Part shown: positions 56,374 to 64,000 of the stretch, one piece after another | Numbering within the stretch: the stretch's first letter is position 1 | Layout of the letters: every line of letters begins with the position of its first letter | DNA from: Vitis vinifera | Taxonomy: Eukaryota; Streptophyta; Magnoliopsida; Vitales; Vitaceae | NCBI RefSeq assembly: GCF_030704535.1 | Contig: NC_081818.1 | Coordinates: 2,865,001 to 2,929,000, forward strand | DNA: 64,000 nt | Reading direction: 5' to 3' | Notes under the pieces: model-generated | What the model was told of the DNA's origin: nothing | What the model saw: only the letters and a program-made list of their open reading frames with translations | The model's database searches: none | Position numbers and translations under genes: made by a program

Positions 56374-59300
56374 GTCATTCTCCATGGTGAATGGTTCAAC
56401 CACCAAAGTTACAGATTTTGCAAATTCAAAACCTCTCAACTGCATGGCAATGGTAGAAGGGCTAGGGCAAATTAAATATCCTGACTGAGTAGAAGGGCTA
56501 GAGAGTGGAAACATTTCAACATATTACCTAAGCTTCCCTTCCTATTGCATCCATTTCTGTGAGAACAGCTGCCCTTGCTCTTGGATCATTGCATAGATGG
56601 CCTAGATTTTCATACTGCAGAAATGCATTTCAAAACAATCACAAAACATTAGAAAATCTTTCCCAAACACAAGGACACAAAGAAGTAAAAAAAATTTATT
56701 GTCTGTCATCTCACACAGACAAAACTGCATTCAGTTTCTCCATGACACATAATACAGAGAATGAAACACCTTGGACATTGTAGGATTTGTAATCCAATGT
56801 TTCTTCCCCCATAAGAATGAGTTGTCAGTTGATGGGTGCTTTAAACAATGAAAATTCCTTTCAATATTGCCACAAACCAACTACAGGTTTTGGGCCGACA
56901 AGAACAAGGGTATTTGAAAATGCAGGAAAATCCAAGTGAGAGAAATATGTGTGGTACAGAGGAGACCCCAGTAAGCAATAAAATGACAACCACATTTCAG
57001 TGCATCATTTTGTTAATAGAGAAAGCAGCCACCTACAACTTTGGTGCAACATCAAGGCTCAAACAATATCAAGAAGAATTCCTGGAGCAAGAGATCAATC
57101 TCAAAGTGCAAGCATTTTCAAAAGGGTGTAGTATAAGAAAGAAATCACCTTGATGGCTTCAGATGTGGCCCAATCTTTCAACACATCTGGGTCAACTGAG
57201 ACTATGGCTACTAAACAGGAGTTCAAGCTATCACCTAAAATCAATTAAGCAGTCAGCAAAGAGAACTTAGCTGGGGAGGGCCCAATCTGCAAGTAAACTC
57301 CATCTGCCTTACCATAGATAAAACATTGGGAAACAAATTTGCACTTGGCATATACATTCTCAATTTTCTCTGGTGCTATATATTCACCCTGTGCCAGCTT
57401 GAAGATGTTCTTTTTCCTGTCATAAGTTGGCCATCAATTTTCGCTAAGAGACTAAAATTTCATAACTTAAAGTTGGCATGTTCCTGCTCTTCACAAAGTT
57501 TCTTTTGTAAGCAATTGTGTGGTTATTTGATTGCACCACAATAATACTTCAACAGTAATACATTAATATGATACTTTACACACTATTACCAACTCAAAAA
57601 AAATATCAGTGTCATTAATTTGATCAGTGTTTTATGTTTCACAAACCAAACCATACCCAGAAATAGGTTTAGAAAACTCTGAGTCTTTCATGTTGAAGTT
57701 GCTCTGAGGGAAAACATAATTTAGATAGGTAAGAACTAGAAACTATGTAGTTAAATTTCTCATCTAAAACAAGCAGTATTGGTATCAAGTCCTTTAAATG
57801 TGATAGATTGTAAAATCTCACCTATCAATAATCTTAAGGCGACCTCCAGGCAACCATAACCCAATGTCTCCTGTATGCAGCCAACCATCTCCATCAATTA
57901 CTTCCTTCCTGTCAAAGTAACTGGAGTCAGGTAGATCCATTATTTACACATGAGTGACAATTGCAAGAAATATGTGTATTTGATAAGCAATACAAGAAAT
58001 AGAAATATAAGAAAGTTGAGTACGTCTGGACTTCATCTTTGTAGTAGCCTTGGAAGAGAACGGGACCCCTGACACATATTTCACCGCGAGGATAGGGCTG
58101 ATCCTCAGAGGTGTAATTCATTTCAGGAACATCCACAAGCTTTATTTCTGAAAGAGGAAAAGGGCAGGGAGCAACCAGAATCCACACAACTCAGTGAATT
58201 AGTTCATTAGTTGTGAATACCATTTTCTTAAAGACATCCGGCAATTAGATTCAAATTACATCCCAATTTAAAGTGGGGGTTTGGATGCTGTTTGAAATTG
58301 CAATCTTTACATTTTTTCCCCTATAGCATTTGAAGTAAACCTATTGAATCCGTTGGTTTGCAATTGAGTCTCTTTGCTTTTTCTCCAACCACAGTCTGCT
58401 TTTTCGTCAACCTCATTTAACAGTAAGTTTATTTAGGTTTCTATGAAATCATAATCCCATTGTTCTTGTTAGAATAATGGTGATTATTCCACTTGAATAA
58501 CAAATTAACATAGATGCCATGAAAAATAGAAAATGGACCATTTCATATGCATATATGCAGTATCCATATGCCCCTCAAGGAACATCATGTTGTTTCTCAT
58601 GGACTATGCACTATATTTTGTTCCTTTTTTTATATTCTTAAGACATAGGTTGACAGCTCACCACAAGCAGGATTAGGAGATCCAACATGACCAGATAAGT
58701 TGTCACCCTTATCCATACAGCTTATGAGACAAGAGGTCTCGGTCATTCCATAGCCTTCAATTACTTGGCAACCAAAGCATCTGTATGGGTACATTCATTA
58801 TGGAACAATAAAACATAATTAGTCACTACTGATATTTTGTTTTTCCTTCTAGAAAACAAGAAACAATAACAATAACTTTTAAACAGGTAACTGTGGAATA
58901 ATGGATTTATCACAACTTTTAAACAAGCAACCATGCAATAATGCATTATCCTCAGAAGAATAATCAACTTACACTCTCAGAAAGTCCATGACATCAGGAG
59001 ACAAAGGTGAAGCACCTGAACCCATAAAATGGACTCTTCCTCCAAGCATTCCCTTTATTTTGCTGAATACCAATCTGTCCCACATGGGTGATGGGTTTCG
59101 GCCTAAGACAGTGGTGTAACATATTAGTAGCAAAAGCAGCAATACCACATGCTACACATGCATGACAGCTTAGAAATGCTTATCACATGGTATATCTATA
59201 TATGGTGTGGACATTCTGATTATTTGTATAGATATCAGCACATTGGTTGGAAGATTTGCTCAGACTTTACATATAGCAACTAACAGAGATTAACAAGAAT

Positions 59301-62300
59301 ATCTCTGGCCTCCAGAATATTTCAAGGAGAGTAGAAAGGGGAAAAATACAAATCGTAAGCATAAGGCACCATGTATCCAAATTAGCTTGAAGCATTCCTT
59401 TCTTAAAATTCAATTGATGGTATGAATTTTCCGAATCCAGTTTGTGTTGAATTCAGCCAAAAGTCCCATCCAATGAAGATATAATGCCTTTTGCCTTAAA
59501 GCTGCCACTCCCCTCCTATTATGAGCATTCCCCTTTCAATCTTTAAATTGTGATATTTCAAAATTTAAGACCTCATACTCCAATCAAAGAGATTTATTTT
59601 GATAAATTGACAATTCTGGACAGGGATCATATTGTTGATCTCAAAAAATTGGGACAAGCACCATAAATATTCCCTCTAATAAATTTAATATCATCGACAC
59701 TTTGTAAGCCACCAATATAGAGACCATAAGACCCAAATATCCCAAACAAAAATATTATATACATCTCTCTATTTGTGAATTTAGTTTGCAATTACAGCAA
59801 CAAATTAAGAAATAAACCCAATACTTTCCACCCATGTTCTAGAGCTATTTAAAACTTTATTTCCCAATGCACTCTGTTTGAACCCTAAATTCATCACAGC
59901 TGTCTGGGAGAAAGAAACTGCACATAGTAGGTCATACCTACTGCCACTGCCCACTACTGAAATTAAGAATCCTTACCTCTTCTAGAGGGAATTATCCGGA
60001 TTTCCCATCCAAGACTTTGTAGGTGCCAGGTTACTTGACCTTGGTTTTGCCACTTGAGAACACTACACTGGGGACCTAAATATGAGTTCTTGGAGGAATT
60101 TCTTGATGAAAAACATAACAAATCAACACTAATGGTGCAATCCTCGGAGGGATTGGAAGAGTCCAGGGGTTACAATATCCTTCACTTAAATTATATACCC
60201 TACAGTGTTTTTGGATATTATGATCATAGCAAAAAAGAGGACACAACTAGGCTGTTGATATAAAGTCTAGGGGATCGTACCAGAAACCTGGGTGATGAAG
60301 ATAAAGATGTTCACTTATGCATTTATGTAAGTGTAAATATAAGAAGTCATAATGTTTTATTTTGTTATCTACTTTAGGGTTAATAATATTTATTGATAAC
60401 ATTTTATTGTTGTCAGAATTTCTTATGTTATTGTTAAAATTAGTTTCCTCCTAGAGTTAAGATTGTCTCTCTATATATAGGCTCAGTGATCTTAAACATT
60501 TTAAACTTTTGATTTATAATATTCATAATTATTTGGAATTTCTCTCTTCTACTTCTATTTCTCTGCTCAAAATTCTTCTCTACTGTCTTACATCAATTGG
60601 TATCAAGGCAAGGTTGATTTTGGATGCCTTTTGTGATGGTTATACTCACAACTATACTGCAACAATTTGGAATTCTTGGCATTAAACCATAGGCAATAAA
60701 CAATTGCTCAGGTCTAGTTTGTACATGTTTTGCACCAGGGAATTTTCACAACTAAACTACAAGTATTAAATAACCTATAACCAAGGTTGATTTTGGATAT
60801 GTTTTAGCTGTTTGAATCTTCGCACCAATCTAAGGGTTCAATTACTCCATTAAGTCTCATGGGGTAATTTTCCTACTACTTAGAAACTTGTGCTTTTAGT
60901 TTAGTTCTTTGGTCTAACAAATAACGTGTTAGGATTCTTACCTTTATTTTCTTACTTCTTTTTACCTATTACCTTACTTAAAAGAAAAAAAAAAAATATT
61001 TACCCTTAGTTATTTCATACCTATTTTGTATCTTGTGTCCTTTTGAGAGTCATTGCATAGTCCTCTATTTGAGTTTAATTCCAATTGTGTGCATCCAGTC
61101 TAGACATAATTTATTATTAATTTAATTCACATATATTTCAATATTACTTTATTTTTCTTTGTTCTCATTTTTTTCCTCACCTTTGTTTTCAGCAAACATG
61201 AAGGTCACTGAATTAGAACAATCCCATTTGACCATTCAGGGGGATGTTCAAAATCTCACAACTATTGTGACAACCTTACAAGTCAATATAGAAGAGATGA
61301 AGATATTTTGACCAAACTTGTTGTGGCCTAAGTCATTTGTTAAAAGATCCTGGAAAGCGTTATGAGGAGAAAACAATAAATGAGTCTACAATGAGACAAA
61401 ACTCTAATCAATCCCCAAATCAAAGAAGATTTAGGGATTCCCAAGCAGGTTTGCTAACCACAAGAAAAGCCACCCACAAACAAAAATCTAGTTTAGAGCC
61501 CTAGACGAGGATGATATGATGATGTTTATGAGGATGAAGCTTTTGGTGCCCCAATACCTATTAATGAAGATGGGAGAGAGTCTTGGTCATAATTTGTCAA
61601 TTAAGGTCCTAGGAATACCCTTAGGCACTGGGAACCTCAAGTTAGATACCATTGTCAACAATTTTGACTTTACCTCCACAATACCATTATGACCAATCTA
61701 GATTATATCCACAATTAGGTAGGTGATATCACCAAGGAGGTCAAGGTAGAGGCGCTAGAGTTTGATGGTAGGTTAGATCCTGATGTGTTTCTTAGTTTGT
61801 CAGCAATCTTGAAGACAATTTTGATTGCACGGCATGACCAACACTCAACATGTTGGTTCTGCTAAGATGAAATTGGTACGGTCTGCTAAGCATTATTGAC
61901 AATCAGTCTTACATGACATCAACCATTTAGATCAAGAGCCTATTACTGTGTGGAAAGAAATGAAGTTAAGATCAACAGAGAAGTCCTCTTATCCTACATC
62001 ACTGAGATTTGAATCTTGCCTTCATCATGTTGAGATTTTATAGTTATGAAGGAGGGCTCCCTCTTTCTTTTTAGCCCATTGTCACCTTTTCACCAAAAAA
62101 ATGATAAAATAAAATAAAAGACAAAGGAGAAAATAAGCAGCTTTATGCTATAATATGAAATGGCTTCAGATATCAATGCACATACCACTTATTATGACTT
62201 GCTTTTTGGAATTATAGGCAGCATTAAATAGCGTCTTCCTTAGAACCCCAGAAGTTTGTACAGCATTCATGATCCTATGACATTCAACAGAATTAGATAC

Positions 62301-62454
62301 AGATGAATGACCATGCAAAATGCAACCAAGTAAATAATTTAAGCAGTAATCAGCCATGATCTCACCCAGAATATATCCTGTTGTATAATCGAGGAACACT
62401 ACAAAATATTGTTGGTCTCAAAGCAGCTAAATCATCCATTAATTTTAAATTGTC
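56353..62454 (-). pseudogene. Peroxisomal long-chain acyl-CoA synthetase (LACS6/7 type), partial, with a stop
   Basis: Activates fatty acids for peroxisomal beta-oxidation. Ten exons on the minus strand: 62454-62366, 62274-62186, 59102-58973, 58780-58662, 58147-58024, 57908-57822, 57416-57313, 57234-57149, 56614-56528, 56439-56353. All phases agree, and together they give 334 codons matching LACS7 from KLMDDLAALRPTIFCSVPR through [40 protein letters not shown] and [20 protein letters not shown] to GFEFAKSVTLVVEPF. The codon at the end of exon 56614-56528 is TAG where the family has CAG (GREAQ), removing the C-terminal part with the adenylation-domain lysine and any PTS1 signal. The donor after TPTFK is GC (AAG|GCAAGC). 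No last exon (KRPQAK type) or upstream exons were found; the 5' half may lie beyond 64000. A probable pseudogene; a stop of such recent look could be allelic. Confidence 0.85.
60250..62060 (+). mobile_element. Decayed Gypsy LTR retrotransposon remnant in a LACS intron
   Basis: An LTR-like segment (about 60253-60592) has TATATATAGGC (60473) and ends CTTACA just before TCAATTGGTATCAAGGC, which resembles a tRNA-Met primer-binding site. Gag-like traces follow on the plus strand: MKVTELEQSHLTIQGDVQNL (from 61198), EFDGRLDPDVFLS (about 61760) and PITVWKEMKLRS (about 61940), separated by stops and shifts. No protease, RT or integrase is seen and no 3' LTR was found. Confidence 0.65.
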
Positions 62455-64000
62455 CTGCACACAAAAGCAACTGATCATACATAAAGTTTGCACAAAGACT
62501 AAACCAAAACATTTTAAACTCTAGTGAAGCAATTAAATATGTATTTAACTATGTGATTACCAGTTGTGTTTACTTAGGATCAATTTTTAGATTTACAGTC
62601 TGCCACCTCACAACTCTTTGGGTGTGAATTACTAAAGAATTCCTTGGTGTTCTATGATTATGTCAGATCACAAGCAATGTCCAGTTCACAACCATATGGA
62701 CACCCCCTCAAGTTTGAAGGCTGCTCTCTAGGTAACCTAAGGCAGATGAGGATTTGTATCTCATTTAGAGATCATTGGGACAGTATGTCAAAGCTTTCTC
62801 CAATCCAGCTAGTTTTGGTTTGGTCATTGATATGGATATCCTTGCTTCACTGGTAGGTTTAAATTTTAATCAAAGTGTCCTTCTTGGGTGTTAGATACCT
62901 TCAGGTAGAGTGGGATTCATCTATCATTCTATCTTGGGTGTCTTAGGATAGGAAAGGACCTTAGAATTTTGATTCTTGGATTTGCAAGATTACAAACCTT
63001 CAAGAGGTCCAGGGTGCTTCTTTGATTCATAGCCTAGGTATAAAAATGCAGTGGATTGCTAGGCTAAGAAAAGAGCCACCTCAAAGGAACTTGCAGGGGA
63101 CTCCTCCCCCTAAAGTATATCATCATCTATTGGTGATTCTGTAGGTTTTAGGGCGTCTTATTTTCACTTAGGAAGTTGTTTTATTTTTTGTCCTTTTCCT
63201 TGTCTGGCTTGAAAAAACAGCTTATCCTTCTTTGTAATAATTGTCCCTTCTCTTTTTTTATTCCTTGTGTCAACAAAAGCTTTAACAAATTGATGCAATG
63301 ACATAAAAACAAAACTATCCACAAATAGAGGCACAAGGTCTTAGAATGGTTTGGCTAACCATTCCTATATCTATAGATGAAAGATAATAAATCCACTTTG
63401 TCATAAAGAACTTTATAGAGGAAAGGGAGGATAGATACAAACCCTTAGTCACAAAACAATTTAATGTTTTCTACTCCTAGCATCTATACTCTAAATTTAA
63501 GCCCCAAAACATCTCATGTTTTCCCACTCCATTGGGTATCTTTTATCACTTCTTTACATATTTACCTACTAGTATAGAATCTTTATATACAAGTTTCCAT
63601 CTCATAACTTTTTCCCTCAATGATTTAAAATGTTTATAAAGATATTTGTTTTCTTTATCCAATAAACACACTTATTTCCATAAGGAAATATCAAAATAAG
63701 AAATATTCTATACAATATCCTCCACTAAAAGGAATTCTCAACAGAATAGGAATTTGAGAAAATTTCCATCTTTTCATAATACATGGCTACATTTGTCTCT
63801 TCTATACATGTCTTTTCCCTTGACTCGTTCCATGTCAATAAAAATTTGAAATGCCTTTACCTTTTTAGAACAGGTCTAGGTCAAATAGCAATGTGTTGAA
63901 ATTTGGCATTCAAAGTTAGGGTTTTAATTTAGGAAAGTATTTTAGGAATAAAAAAGGAGAGATCATTTAGGATGATTCAGTTTCCTAATTTTAGAAGAGA
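62455..64000. other. Right edge of window: intron or flank of LACS, unclassified repeat
   Basis: No further LACS exon is seen. The stretch 62600-63290 has the look of a decayed retroelement 3' region, but I could not assign a family. The remainder is AT-rich. Confidence 0.35.

Noticed and set aside
1-64000. CRISPR arrays, rRNA, complete tRNA genes, bacterial-type operons
   Set aside because: None was seen. The repeats present are microsatellites, tandem duplications and transposon pieces in a plant nuclear context.

Overview
The window is plant nuclear DNA, almost certainly grapevine (Vitis). The protein of the second lipoxygenase gene matches my memory of the 859-residue grape 9-lipoxygenase LOXA, and every gene has dicot-type GT-AG introns in AT-rich DNA full of retroelement pieces. 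The species call rests on recall; no search was run.

Layout. 1-18240 is a tandem 9-lipoxygenase (LOX) array on the minus strand. A wrecked unit (1-1056) is joined to the tail of a PPR-DYW gene (1057-1274). It is followed by two nine-exon genes with open frames, LOX A (2306-5965) and LOX B (9617-13685). Each unit carries a pseudo-exon 1 left by a lost copy beyond its 3' end. The long upstream flanks are also duplicated and rearranged by local tandem repeats. 18240-26998 is transposon-rich: nested small duplications, two short LINE tails and one full-length dead L1-type LINE (20003-26247) with a 19 bp target-site duplication.

26999-30642 (-) encodes an F-box/LysM protein. 33359-36554 (-) encodes the orthologue of Arabidopsis AXR4, the ER protein needed for AUX1 trafficking. 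It is divergently arranged with 38314-49586 (+), a 13-exon plastid-type aminopeptidase P (APP2-like). A 730 bp foldback Mutator-like element with a 9 bp target-site duplication lies between these two genes. 50972-54983 (+) is a three-exon type II membrane glycosyltransferase-like gene (At5g12260 type) with a SINE in intron 1. 56353-62454 (-) holds ten exons of a peroxisomal long-chain acyl-CoA synthetase (LACS6/7 type). Its frame is open except for one TAG at an exon end. The 5' half was not found in the window, and the intron at 59103-62185 carries a decayed Gypsy element.

Apart from the LOX array the genes are unrelated housekeeping or trafficking genes with no operon-like logic. Lipid metabolism recurs (LOX, LACS), but I see no sign that this is a functional cluster. 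The most notable things are the evolutionary traces: likely gene conversion between the LOX copies, a frameshift shared by three pseudo-exons, an antisense-LOX/DYW chimeric reading frame, the foldback element in a divergent promoter, and direct repeats flanking the glycosyltransferase gene. Gene models were built by hand from splice sites and phases. Percent identities are by eye.
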